Source: Ceratotherium simum simum (taxonomy: Eukaryota > Chordata > Mammalia > Perissodactyla > Rhinocerotidae). Taken from it: a stretch of 64,000 bases of DNA. Below, in pieces: positions 23,131 through 34,480 of the stretch. The number at the start of each line of letters is the position of its first letter. The first letter of the stretch is position 1. The notes under the pieces are model-generated. The model was not told where the DNA came from, ran no database searches, and worked only from the letters and a program-made list of their open reading frames with translations. A program made the translations under genes and the position numbers. The stretch lies in contig NW_004454280.1 of the NCBI RefSeq assembly GCF_000283155.1, forward strand, positions 1,644,635 through 1,708,634. Direction: 5' to 3'.

Positions 23131-24686
23131 GATTTGTTTAACACATGTGCACAGAGGTATGCTATGTGTAGAGGCTAAACTTTGCTTTTGAATAACAGTC
23201 TGGATGTAAAAGAAAGTAAAGCCAGAAAAATGATAAGTTGCTAAACTGTGTTTGCTGAATTGATCTCCCCGCATCAGTCTGAGGATGTTGCTGGAGCCGC
23301 AGAGGAAGACTCTCAGCCTGGAGGAAGGTGCAGGAAGAGCTGCTCCTCTCTGGGCGGGTCAGCTGGGTCAGCGGCTGCTGGGCCTGGCGCCCAGGAAGGG
23401 AGTTGGGCAGGGCAGGGTGGGAGCTGTGGTCACCAGCGTGCCAAGCTCTAGCTCCATTCACTGGGATCCCATGTACACAGAGGAGAGTCCAACATATCAG
23501 GTGTCTGCGTTGTCTGACAGTGGCATAAATCCAGCCGGGATTCATGTAGGAAGCAACAAACAACTCCGGGGCTCACGAGAACGAGGACGTCAGGTCCCAG
23601 GAAAGCAAGCAGGGGATGTGACATATCGCTGGTGGTGGGGAGGAAAACACTGATTAGGAAAGAGAGGCGGGTGTGCAGCTGTCCGCAGCAGAAGTGTAGG
23701 GGATAAGGGCACTGAGGAATCTGCGGGGGTGAGGAGTGGAGGGCTCTCCCGGCACTTGGCATGGGAAATCATGGGTGCAGGACAGGTTCCAGGGCATCAG
23801 GCTGGGGCTGAGGCCTGGGCACCCGGCCTCCCTTCTGTAAGGACCTACTGACTTGAGTTTCAAGTGCTTCCTGTTCCTGGCAGGGCCGGCAGGAAAGGGG
23901 CTGCAGGCGGAGGAGGCCTCAGCTGTCCCCGTGGCTGCAGGGGCTGGGGCAGGTCAAGCAGGGGTGGCATGTTTCTTATGGGTTTTCTAGAAAGAAAAAA
24001 ACAAAACACAACTCACCGCACAGGTCAAGGAAGACACCGGGTACAGAAACGTCAGAGCTGGCGACTCTGCAGGAGTAGGGTACAGGGAGGCTGGCAGGGG
24101 CTGCCACTCTGACTGTAGCTCCTGGAGAAGCTGACAATAGTAAAACAAAAAATAGATTGCTATGTGAGCCTCCAAGTTTAGTATTTACAAGTCAAGGAAA
24201 AAACAGCACTTTTCTTTGTTTTCCTTTAATTATCTTTTCTTTGCTGAAGATTTAGTATTTCATTTATTGTTGAAAAAGTATATTAACAACTTTTAAAAAC
24301 GTAGTAGTTAATTGGTAGTTAACAAATTAACTACTAATTTGTTTTAAAATTTAAAAATACGTAATCTATATGTCTCTCTATATAAACATACATAGATACA
24401 TATATACACATATGTGGTATATCCACACCTTTTATATATTTAAATATGCAACCCAAGTGTTCCTAAGTCCTCTGGTCTTGGATCATCCTTTCCTTTGTTA
24501 CGTAAATAAAATGATTTGAGGCTCCCATCCCTTGCACTGTTGGATATTTTCATCAAACCCAGTATTTTGAGTTGGGGTGAGTCTGTGTTGGGGGATGGGG
24601 ATTAAGTTTCCCTGGGCGACTTTCAACTCCAGAATTCTGCTGCTGCTGCATTCTCAGTCCCTACTAGGGTCCTGCCTATGTGGCTG
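23131..24686. other. Unique stretch, no gene seen
   Basis: GC-rich to about 24130 with heavily overlapping frames on both strands (for example 23162-23563 minus, 23285-23653 plus), then AT-rich from 24180. No domain recognised. Confidence 0.5.
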
Positions 24687-24701
24687 CTCTGTCCACTCTT
24701 T
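24687..24701 (+). repeat. Target-site duplication, left (L1)
   Basis: CTCTGTCCACTCTTT, identical to 27041-27055. It marks the limits of one L1 insertion. Confidence 0.9.
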
Positions 24702-26280
24702 TTTCCCCCCAGCTTTATTGAGAAATGATTGACACATTACACTATGTAAGTTTAAGGTGTACAACACAGTGATTAGATACATTTATAAATTGCAGAATGA
24801 TCACCACCACAGTATTCGCTACTACCTCCATCCCATCACATAGTTACCAATTCTTTGTTGTGGTGAGAACATTCAAGATCTACTCACTCAGCAATGTTCA
24901 AGTATATGATAGAGTATTATTACTATAATCACTATGTTGTACATTAGTTCCCAGTCTTGTTAATCTTTTAACTGGGAGTTTGTACCCTTTGAGCAACATC
25001 TCCCCATTTCCCCCACCCCCAGCGCCTGGTAACCACTGCTCTACTCTCTATCTCTCTGAGTTTGTCTTTTTTAAGTGATATCATGCAGTATTTGTCTTTC
25101 TCTATCTGACTTATTTCACTTAGTCTGATGCCCACAAGGTCCATCCAAGTTGCCACAAATGGCAGAATTTCCTTCTTTCATATATATATATATATATATA
25201 CCACATATATATATACAATATATATATACCACTTCTTTATCCATTCATCCCTTGATAGGCACTTAGGTTTTTTCCATATTTTGGCTATTGTGACTAATGC
25301 TGCAATAAACATGGGAGTGCAGACATCTTTTAAAGATCCTGTTTTCATTTCCTTTGGATATATACCCAGAAGTAGGGTTGCTGGATCATATGATAGTTCT
25401 ATTTTTAAATTTTTGAGGAACCTCCATACTTTTGCCCATAGCGGATATACCAATTTACATTCTCACCAACAGTGCACAAGAGTTCTTTTTTCTCTATACC
25501 CTCGTCAGTACTCATTATTTCTCGTCTTTTTGATAATAGCCACCTTGTAGTTTTGATCTGCATTTCCCTGATGATTAGTGATGTTGAGCATCTTTTCGTG
25601 TGTCTGTTGGTCATCTTTATGTCTTCTTTGGAAAACTGTCTGTTCAGTTCCTCTGCCCATTTTTAAATCAGGTTGTTAGTTTTTCTGCTATCACTTAGAT
25701 TATTTGGAAATATTTTCCTCCATTGTGTAGGTTGCCTTTTCATTTTGTCTGCTGTGTCTTTTGCTGTGCAGAAGCTTTTTCGTTTGACGTAGTTTCACTT
25801 GTTGATTTTTGCTTTTGTTGCTTATGCTTTTGCTGTCATATACAGGAAATTGCTGCCAAGACTAATGTCAAGGAGCTTTTTCCCTATGTTTTTGTCTAGG
25901 ATTTTTATGGTTTCAGGTCTTAAACTTAAGTCTTTAATTCATTTTGAGTTACTTTTTGTGAGTGGTATAAGATAGGGGTCCAATTTCATTCCTCTGCATG
26001 TGGTTAGCCAGTTTTCCCAGCAGCATTTACTAAAGAGATTATCCTTGCCCCATTGAGTATTCTTGGCTCCCTTGTCAAATATTAGTTGACTGTGTATGTG
26101 GAAGTTTATTTCTGGGCTCTCTATTCTGTTCCATTGGTCTATGTGTCTATTTTTATGCCAGTACCATACTGTTTTGATTATTATAAGTTTGTAGTATAAT
26201 TTGAAATCTGGACGTGTGATGCCTCTGGCTTTGTTCTTCTTCCTCAGGATTGCTTTGGCTATTCGAGGTCTTTTGTGGCT
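24702..26280 (-). mobile_element. L1, 3' part, antisense
   Basis: Antisense L1: 3' UTR at the left (AGCTTTATTGAGAAATGATT at 24711), then the ORF2 C-terminal half up to about 26280. Typical phrases include GGGAGTGCAGACATCTTTTA near 25313 and CAGTACCATACTGTTTTGAT near 26159. The minus-strand frame at 25178-25453 is an ORF2-tail remnant. Stops and frameshifts make it inactive. Confidence 0.9.
25181..25231 (+). repeat. (TA)n tract inside L1
   Basis: An interrupted TA run, ending near TATATATACC, expanded within the L1. Confidence 0.85.
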
Positions 26281-27040
26281 ACATACAAAATCATATGATC
26301 ATCTCAATAGATGCAGGAAAAGCATTTGGAAAAGTACAATATCCTTTCATGATAAAAACGCTCAACAAATTGAATACAGAAAGAACATGCCGTAACGTAG
26401 TAAAGGCCATATATGACAAAGCCATAGCCAACATCATAGTTAATGGTGAAAGGTGGAAGCTTTTCCTCCAAGATCAGGAACAACACAAGGATGCCCACTC
26501 TCATCACTCCTATTCAACATAGTACTGGAAGTACTAGCCAGAGCAATCAGGCAAGAAAAAGAAATAAAAGGCATCCAAATAGAAAATGAAGAAATAAAAT
26601 AGTCTTTGTTTGCAGATGATATGATCTTATATATAGAAAATCTAAAGACTCCACCAAAAAACTACTAAAACTAATAAAAAAAATTCAGTAAAGTTGCAGG
26701 ATACACAATCAACGTACAGAAAACAGTTGCATTTCTATACACTAACAACAAAACATCTGAAAAAGAAATAAAGTAAACCATCTCATTCATAATCAAAAAC
26801 AATAAAATTCTGAGGAATATATCTAACCAAATAGGTGAAAACTCTGTACACTGAAAACCACACGACTTTGAGGAAAGAAATTGAAGAAGACACAAACAAA
26901 TGGAAAGATATCCTGTGTTCACGATCAGAAGAATTAATATTTCTTGTTAAAATGTCCATGCTATGAAAGCCATGTACAGATTCAGTGCAATCCCTATGAA
27001 AATTCTAATGGTATTTTTCACAGATAGAGAAAAAATAATC
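26281..27040 (+). mobile_element. L1, 5' part, inverted
   Basis: Sense-strand ORF2 reverse-transcriptase region. The frame around 26250-26522 reads [20 protein letters not shown], a decayed form of the usual ORF2 motif, and GATGATATGATCTT near 26614 gives the FADDMI catalytic region. It stops at ORF2 codons that directly precede those starting the antisense half, so one element was inverted at insertion. Confidence 0.9.
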
Positions 27041-27055
27041 CTCTGTCCACTCTTT
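27041..27055 (+). repeat. Target-site duplication, right (L1)
   Basis: CTCTGTCCACTCTTT, the exact partner of 24687-24701. Confidence 0.9.
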
Positions 27056-27689
27056 AACTCACCCAGTGGGGAGGTGCCAACCTCCCTCCTTCATGGTCCA
27101 GGGAGCAGCACTGATGTGAACACTGTGAGTGAGGCTTTTGCTGAAGCCTGGAGCTGACAGAGATGGATGCAGCCCAGCCCAGCACAGGAAACAACCCCAC
27201 ACTGAATATTACACATCTGTTTTCCAGAAGTCCTTTGGCCATTCCTGCCACTTTTCTATAACCTATCGCTGCCCTCACTCTTTCTGAGGGTGTGGCTGGA
27301 CTGTTAACCCCCACACAAACTCCTCCCACCTTATTAAGCAGAGTAAGTTAGTCATCTCTGCTTCAACCTTTTTCTGCTTAGTCTGGCTTGGGCCTTGTTA
27401 TTTATTAACAAGGCCATCAAAATTTTTTTAAACAATAGAACCAGCTACCCTATCTCAAATTTTAGTATCACCACGGACTAGTAAAAGCTTTGAGATATTT
27501 TTCCTTTAATTTGTCCTATGTCAAATTCTTAGGCCAGGCTCCCTTTTTAGCCAATAATCTCTGTATGCATAAACGGGGGCAGTGAATAATCTAGTTCTCT
27601 TTTATCTGGTCACTTCTCAGGGGGCATGTTTTGTTGTGTTTCTTTATGTTAAGTATTTATGTGTGCTTGATAAACGCAAAATTCAAAGT
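27056..27689. other. Unassigned, no gene seen
   Basis: Unique-looking sequence with no recognised repeat. The frame at 27054-27329 minus starts at the L1 boundary and has no domain. Confidence 0.5.
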
Positions 27690-28460
27690 TTCAGTTCAAT
27701 CTATATTTATTGAGGACCTGCTGTGCTCCAGATACAATGTTAGGTTCTGGATGTACAGATGTACAGAAATAAATAAGTACCAGTTTCTGCTCTATTTAAG
27801 GAGCCTAGAATATAGTGGAGGGGACTGACTCCTACAGAAATATTTAATATAATGTGGTAAATTCTATGCTTTAGATATGCACAGAGTGCTATGGAAGCCC
27901 AGAAGTCAGTCTTTAGAATATCTAGGAGGTTCAGGGAAGACTTCTAGGAGGAAATGAGGCCTAAGTTGAATCTCAAAGGGTCATCAGGATCAGCCAGGTG
28001 CAGAAGGAAGAAATAACATTCTAGGCACAAGAAGTTGTGTGAGAAAGAGTATGGAGGCATGGGACAGCAAAAGTATGTAGTTATATTTGGTGTTATGAGA
28101 ACATAGAGGGCAAGGCCTAGTCCTGTGGGACATGAGACAGGAAATGAGACCTGGAACCAGTCATGGCAATCCTTTTTAGCCTGCAAAGAAGCTTGAACTT
28201 TATCCTGTATATAGTAGGGAGCTATTAAGCAGGAGATGGACCATGGTGAGACATGGACCTTGGTTCATTCTCATGGCAAAAAAAAACAACAAAGCTGAGC
28301 TGAGACAAGACTAGTAGAAAGAAAATGAGCTAGAAATGTAGTTGTAATAGTTCAAGCAAGAGACGAAGCAGGTTGACTAGAATGGAAAGATACTGAAAAC
28401 AATTGAAGACAGTAAATTGGCTTTGGTGATCCATGGGACTTTATTGAGATCCCTGGCATA
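27690..28460 (-). repeat. Long ancient LINE remnant, probably L2
   Basis: TTTATTGAGGACCTGCTGTG at 27706 is the antisense L2 3' end. GGTTCAGGGAAGACTTCTAG and GAGGAAATGAGGCCTAAGTT near 27929-27967 and AACTTTATCCTGTATATAGT near 28196 continue a pattern common in mammalian ancient repeats. Whether the right half is the same family is unsure. Confidence 0.5.
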
Positions 28461-29654
28461 CACGTTACCATTTGCTCGAGAAGACTCCCTAAGTAAAATG
28501 GTGGGAGTTGATGAATCTGTTGAGTGCTTCAGGCTGCACATATGAGAATATCCTGACTAGAATGGACTTAAATAGTGATAAAATTATCTCATGTCATAAA
28601 AAGTCCTGAGGCAGGGTGGCTCCCAGGCTGGATAACCCAGCAGCTCAGTAGTGTCAAGGGCTCTGGGCACTTGTTCCCTAGGCTCTGCAATCCTCTACGT
28701 AATAGTTTGTCCTTGCCTAACTGCCCTGGTGGCCGGGCATTGTATTCATACCTGAAGACTTCCAAGGGCAGAAAATGGCTTTTTTCCTTATGACTCTTTT
28801 TCAAAATGAGGAAGTTTTTTCCAGGAGCCCTCAACAAACATCCCCTCATCCCTTGCTGAGCCAGAATTGATATGTCCATGGCTTAACCATTGGCAAGGGG
28901 AATGGGACCATCATGATTGGCTTAGACCAATCGAGACAAACCCTTTGCACCTGGGGAAGGTGATGGGCTGGTCCCCTCTGAAGTACACGACTGACTGGAG
29001 GAGAATAGGAAACCCGACTACATTCCGAGTTCTAGTAGGAAGGAGAGGGGAAGACATCTAGTCTTGGGGAGAGATCTAATATGGCTGGGAAGGGAAGTAG
29101 GGGTTTAGTGCACAATGAAGAAGCAGACAGCTTAGTTCCAGAAGGTGGAGTCCACAAACCTCATAATCCTCTGCGGATGCAGACCCATGGGGAGGAGGTA
29201 GGAGATGCTGAGAGGTCGAGTTTCAGCGACCCGCGGCACTGCTTTCTCAGATCTAGGGGAGCTGAGAGACAAGCAGGTTGTGAGCAGGGTTTGGGAGACG
29301 ATCTCAAGTTGCTGAAGTGAGAGTAAAAGGTGGGACTGTGCTTTTGAGGGTTTGCATCACAGTGAGGAAAAGGCAAGGAAGATGCCTTTCCCTGCCATGG
29401 AAAAGCAGAATACCGATAGGAAGGCTGTGTTTGTTAGTCCAGAGTTTGTCGAGTGCTTGGGTTCCATCACCACCAGGACTCAGCAAGGCCTTCTTCACTG
29501 GCCTAAAGTGGTTTGAGCAAATGTGAAATGTGGAAGAATTTTTAGGGCCTCTGAGCTCTGCGGCGACCCTTTATGTGTTCTGTGTTCACTTTCCACGTCT
29601 CACTTTGCTTCTTGACTGAGAAACGTCTCAGCCCTCCTCCCTCCGACAGGGGAG
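28461..29654. other. Unique stretch, no gene seen
   Basis: No repeat recognised and no convincing frame. Frames at 29081-29320 plus and 29161-29376 minus overlap on opposite strands. Confidence 0.5.
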
Positions 29655-29750
29655 GGTTTGTCTGAGGAAGAAGCAGGTGACTTAGCTCAGGTCACCCAGG
29701 TGATAAATGGGGGAACGAGAACTGGACTCAGGATTCCCGTGCATGTCTCT
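29655..29750 (-). repeat. MIR fragment
   Basis: GACTTAGCTCAGGTCACCCA at 29680, then ACTGGACTCAGGATTCCCG. Part of an antisense MIR. Confidence 0.6.
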
Positions 29751-30180
29751 GCTCATAATATAACTACCTGTCCACGGGTGCAGAAGAGTGTCAGAAATAG
29801 GTTTACTCACAGGGAAGAAGAGAAAAGACTAAATGAGAACACAGTCCAGAAAGGGAGAGAGGGAGGGGTAGCTGACAGATCCTCCTTTGATGCCTCTCCC
29901 TCGCCCCACCCCCTCCACACCACTTGGCCTCGCCCTGGTGCTCTGTGTATGGACCTGTGTTCACCAAAGAAGAAAGAGCAAGTGTGCACCTGAGGGGGAG
30001 GCGTGAATGCAGAGCTGTTCCTGTCTCTGGTCCTTCCTAGGACACTTTTACCTTTCAGTTTGGTCTCCCTTTTCTCCTAAGAAGAATAAAGGAAACACAC
30101 AGCTCTGGCTTGTCTCTCTCTCTCCCAGCACCCACCCCTGGGCTGCTCCCCCCACCATGTAGCCTCTCTCTTTATCCCTT
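29751..30180. other. Unassigned, no gene seen
   Basis: Unique sequence, pyrimidine-rich near 29890-30150. The frame 29658-29993 plus begins in a MIR and shows no feature. Confidence 0.4.
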
Positions 30181-30420
30181 CATACCAAACATTTTCAAAG
30201 TTAATTTCAAAAAGCTGGGAACACTTGATAGTTTTAATTAATCCTATGCCTGGGGAAATATGATTTTGTGCATCCGAGGCCTCTTGGCTTCTCTGGATAG
30301 ATGGCTTGTTGTGCGTAATGCCAGTGTTTCCAATTTTACTGCAGTTATACCAACGACTCGTTTATTTGTTTGTTTGTTTATTACCTAAAAGAGAAGCTAA
30401 TGCTGATGTGTGTGTCCTCA
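30181..30420. promoter_or_regulatory. Candidate conserved non-coding element
   Basis: AT-rich, apparently single-copy block with homeodomain-type TTTTAATTAAT near 30232 and GTTTGTTTGTTT, a forkhead-like run, near 30366. The composition contrasts with GC-rich flanks. Function is inference. Confidence 0.3.
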
Positions 30421-30529
30421 GGAAGAGATGTCCAGTTTTCCTAATAATGCTTCCGAGTTAAGCTGCACTTGAGGCCTTTCCTGGTGCTCTGGTCCTAGCG
30501 TCTCTACGTCAGCCTTGTGCAGCAGGGAA

Positions 30530-30660
30530 GGAGGGTGTGGTCCCCCATGCAGAGAGGAAGAAACTGAGGCCCAGAGAGGTTGTTGGTTTGTGGCCTGTCA
30601 CAGAGCTGGAGGAGTGAGCTGCCTGACTTGGGATCAGGGTTCTTTACAGAACCGCTCATT
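30530..30660 (-). repeat. MIR SINE
   Basis: GAGGAAGAAACTGAGGCCCA near 30555, CAGAGAGGTTGTTGG, then a decayed 5' half. Confidence 0.75.
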
Positions 30661-30999
30661 TTTCCTCCTGTGAGGATCCAGGAGGACCACCAGGAGGGCC
30701 ACTCAGGGTCACTGTTAAGCTGAAGGGTCTGTTGCTCTCTGGGAAATATTCACTGCTGCCACGCTGATCCTTTGAGGTTCAAACTGACAATGTGCTAGAC
30801 CTGTGTCACAGTTCTCCATGTCCTTACGCCGTCCCCTCCAGTCCAACCCGCTCCACTGAACAGCAAGAAGGGATAAGGCATTTTACCAAAACACAAGAGA
30901 TTCTTAGAGCGTATAAACACCAGTAGGTAAGCCATACATAAATAGTTCCATATTCCTGGCAAGAGTCCCAATTTAAGCTACCTTTTGCAATAATTCTAT
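30661..30999. other. Unassigned, no gene seen
   Basis: Unique-looking sequence, becoming AT-rich from 30890. No convincing frame. Confidence 0.4.
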
Positions 31000-31530
31000 T
31001 CAATTATTGTATGAGCTAGGTCTCATTTGGTTTAAAGTGGTAGAAATCCAACTCAAACTGGCTTCCTCAAAACTGGAAAGTCCAGTTCTAAGCCTGGAAT
31101 CAGACCTGGCTTGTTGCAGGAGCTCAAGCAACATTGCCGGGATTCCATCCCCCTCCACCTCTGGGCTCTCTTTAGGGTTGCCTCCGCTCTCGGGCAGCCC
31201 TCCCCTCGTGCTTGAACAGTGACTGCAGGGACTCCAGTCAACTTCAGATTTTTGAGAATGAAGAAAGTCTTTTCCTGGTGGTTCCCATGGAAACCCTGAG
31301 AATTCCTCCGATTGGCTTGGTGAAGTCAGGTGCCCATTCTGTAACAACCTGTGAGGAGCTGAGTGGCTGTGCCAAGGTCATGTGCTTCACCTCTGGTGTT
31401 GGGGATGAACTCAACCACACACAACAGCTCATGGACTAAGAATGGGAAGGGATCCCCCAGGAAAAATCAGAATCAAGTTATCAGTGGAGGAGGAATGGAT
31501 GCTTGGCTTTATCATGCTCTAAGAATCTCT
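31000..31530 (+). repeat. Ancient interspersed repeat, family uncertain
   Basis: The order of phrases (AAACTGGCTTCCTCAAAACT near 31056, TGATTGGCTTGG-like CCGATTGGCTTGGTGAAGTC near 31308, CTCATGGACTAAGAATGGGA near 31429) matches a mammalian ancient element I have seen but cannot name. It accounts for the overlapping frames here. Confidence 0.45.
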
Positions 31531-33138
31531 TGTGTTTTGGTAAAATGCCTTATCCCTTCTTGCTGTGCAGTGGAGCGGGTCGGACTGGAGGGGACTGGGT
31601 AAGGACATGGAGAACTGTGACACAGGTCTAGCGCCTCGTCGGTGTGAACCTCACAGGCTCAGCGTGGCAGCAGTGAATATTGCCCCGAGAGCAACGGACG
31701 CTTCAGCTTCCCCTGTCCACCCAAAAGAAAAGTATGTCCGCTTCCTTTTCTCATTTTTACTTTTAAGTTAGAGTGATCAGAATGATTACACTCGTCTCCC
31801 TTAATAACAGAGGAAGCGAAATCTCTTCTGATTGAGTCCTCAGCCCACAGCTGGGTTTTAGATACCTGACGTTAGGGTCTTTCTGGGATTCTTTCCACAG
31901 AATCTTCCTAAACTAAACTCCCACTTTCTACAGCTCTGGGATTAGGAATTCTAAATTCTTCAGTTAAAAATAGCATTCCTCCCACCTCTAAAACCTGGAT
32001 AGCCTGCAGTTTAGGGTCTTCCTCCCCCTCCGTTTATCCTGCCCCAAACATTGCTGGCTGCAGCTTTGACTCTTCCGTCCTGCCCTACTTGCTCCTACTT
32101 TCTTGGGAAGACTTCTTTTTTAGGTGAACATCTTTTGGTCTTTTCCTTTCTCTCTGAGTCAGTTTTTCCTCTCTCTCCATTGCCCCATGCATGCATACTC
32201 TCTTGGAAATAGAGAGGCATCCTGGGGCAATTAGAACAGGTCCTTTTTAGCAACTCTATATGCCTCACTCTGCTGGAATGAAAAATAAACAGGGACTGTC
32301 ACCCGCTGAGCCAATGCAAAGATCAGCACGTGCGATGAAAATTGGGGCTGTGCCAACCACTGCAAATAAAATAAGCATGAGTCTCAATCTTCTCTTTTCA
32401 TGGAATCAGAAAATCATAAGCGTGTTTAAGATTTCCTGGAAGATGATGCCACTCTCCTTGCCTGTCTGTTTTGTTTGTTTGGCCAGTGGCTGGATTACGG
32501 GTGCACCAGAATCCTAAGAGACACACTCTAATGAGGACGGCCTTCTGAAGCTCATCCCTCTAGGCTCTTAATAAGCAGGGAGATGAGAGTCCTCTCACTT
32601 ATTTACCCAAACACTCAATTCAAATGTCTAAAATTTATTCACCAAAAGTGCTTTTTCTCACTATTTTGATCATTTTTCCCCCAATTCAGGAGATCCTCTG
32701 ATAGTAGAGAGTGTAGGTGTGCATGGGTGTGGAGAACATTTTTAATAAAGCATCTTGATACTATTGAAGGAAAAATGAAAGTTGGTAGGCAAAGGCCAAG
32801 AGTGCAGACCAGACAGTGGTGAACCCGCAGATCCACGGGAGACCAGGCTTCTGGCAGAGCCAGGAGCCCCGAGGCCGGGGCTGCTCTGCGCGCAGGCTGG
32901 CTGGAACTGGAAGGCTCCAGCACTTGCGTTATTTTCCTTGACAAGATGGGCTGTAAATTTTTAGATGGCGGAAACAACATCTTCTTCATCTTCTCATTCT
33001 CCCAAAGGACTGCATACATATTGCGAGTTTGTGAAGGAACAAATAAATGAACGAATGAATGGAGAGACCATTGTAGAAGCCTAGTCAGTGTGACAACTCA
33101 CTGAGTCCAGTTTGACTCCTGTTTTATTGATTATTTAC
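31531..33138. other. Unique stretch, no gene seen
   Basis: No recognised repeat apart from an AAATAAATGAACGAATGAAT run near 33041 that may be an L2 tail. Frame 32639-33019 minus has no recognisable domain. Confidence 0.5.
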
Positions 33139-33153
33139 AAGTAATAGCTTCTT
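33139..33153 (+). repeat. Target-site duplication, left (ERE SINE)
   Basis: AAGTAATAGCTTCTT, identical to 33399-33413. Confidence 0.95.
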
Positions 33154-33398
33154 CTTTTTTTTTCTTTGTGAGGAAGATCAGCCCTGAGCTAACATCTGTT
33201 GCCAATCCTCCTTTTTTTGCTGAGGAAGACTGGCCTTGGGCAAACATCCGTGCCCATCTTCCTCTACTTTATATGGGGCGACGCCACCACATGGCTTGAC
33301 AAGCGGTGCGTCGGTGCGTGCCTGGGATCGGAACCTGCAAACCCCGGGCCACAGCGGTGGAGCGCGTGAACTTAACTGCTGCGCTACCGGGCTGGCCC
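33154..33398 (-). mobile_element. Equine-type ERE SINE
   Basis: Read on the minus strand from 33398. There is a tRNA-like head, with GGTAGCGCAGCAGTTAAG as the A-box region and GGTTCCGATCCC near 33325 as the B box. Next is CCCATATAAAGTAGAGGAAG, then two related GATGTT-type segments ending in CAGTCTTCCTCAGC and CTGATCTTCCTCAC, and an A-rich tail. This layout is that of the ERE SINE group of perissodactyls. It was mobilised by L1, with a perfect 15-base target-site duplication. CpGs in the head are partly retained, so it is fairly young. It is the main clue to the source organism. Confidence 0.92.
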
Positions 33399-33413
33399 AA
33401 GTAATAGCTTCTT
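33399..33413 (+). repeat. Target-site duplication, right (ERE SINE)
   Basis: AAGTAATAGCTTCTT, the partner of 33139-33153. Confidence 0.95.
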
Positions 33414-34254
33414 GATAGCTTCAGGATACTTAAAAGTAGTCAAATGTGACAACTACTGCTGAGGTAAGATATGCCTTAAACAACCAAATTTCTTATTTTT
33501 CCTTAAAAGCCATTCCTTCCTCTGGGGGGCCATTTCATGTGACTCTTTCAGTTTCCCAAAAGGCAGGCAAATGGGACCAGGTGCCAGGACTATTTTCCAT
33601 ATAATGACTCTGTCCTGCTTTGGAGGCAAAAGTGGCATGAGTGTGGTCAGCCAGGAGCTACTTCTGTTTTTTGAAAATTCTCTTGCACCAGTTTATGAAA
33701 TGCCTGGTGGGAAACTGAGGACATGGTTCTGCATGGCCCACCCATAACAGCACATTCAGGAGCCCAGTGTGTTACTCACAGAGTTGAAAAGAAACTGACT
33801 TCGTTTCAGCTGGAGTCACCCTGGAATCTGGCCCAGGGTCATCGCCTGAACCCTCAGTCTGATCCTCTTAGACTCCTGCAGGGCCTTCTTCAGGGACCCG
33901 TGCTGGGTCTTGGGGCTCCCCTTTCTAGGAGGGCAAGGAGAAAACGGCGGCTCCTCCACAGTCCTTGCTGACCCTCGCCTAGTAACAGGATGTCTCTCGA
34001 GAGAGGGTCTCACCTTCGCTCTTCCTCCTACTCTTCCTGTGGGCAGCTTGTTCTGACAAACACACGGAAGCTGGGTAATGGGAAATGAAGACTTCAGGCA
34101 GTAGAACAGAAGGATGCTAACTGATAAATAAATAATTGTTGAATTAAACTAGAGACTCAGGGAAACCATTGGGGGCGTGGGGCAATCAGAAGCTCCAGAC
34201 CTGTTTCCCATGATGGAGGAGGGAAGGAGTGAGGTATGGGGTGCAGGATGGACC
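33414..34254. other. Unassigned, no gene seen
   Basis: Unique-looking. Frames at 33723-33971 plus and 33816-34013 minus overlap. Nothing recognised. Confidence 0.5.
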
Positions 34255-34480
34255 ACTGGAAATTGTTTTAGAGTCAGGCAAACCTAGATTTGAACCCTGG
34301 CTTCACTTATTATTAGCTGGATGACCTTAGGCAATTCAATCGACTTCATAGAGCTTGTGTTTTATTTATTTTAATCTGAGGATGGTGCATGCCTTACAGA
34401 GCTGTTGTGGGAATTAACTGAAACAACCCTTCATTCATTCATTCAATAAAAAGCATTATCAACGTTAGGTGAGTGTGTAT
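34255..34480 (+). repeat. MIR SINE
   Basis: Sense MIR: AGAGTCAGGCAAACCTAGAT at 34270, TGAACCCTGGCTTCACTTAT near 34292, ATGACCTTAGGCAATTCAAT near 34321. The ATTCATTCATTCAATAAAA end near 34433 may belong to an L2. Confidence 0.8.

Noticed and set aside
26250..26522. Reverse-transcriptase-like frame as a host gene
   Set aside because: It is the decayed ORF2 of the L1 bounded by the 15-base duplication at 24687 and 27041.
33325..33398. tRNA-like A and B boxes as a functional tRNA gene
   Set aside because: They belong to the head of the ERE SINE, which has an A-rich tail and target-site duplication. No cloverleaf arms were confirmed.
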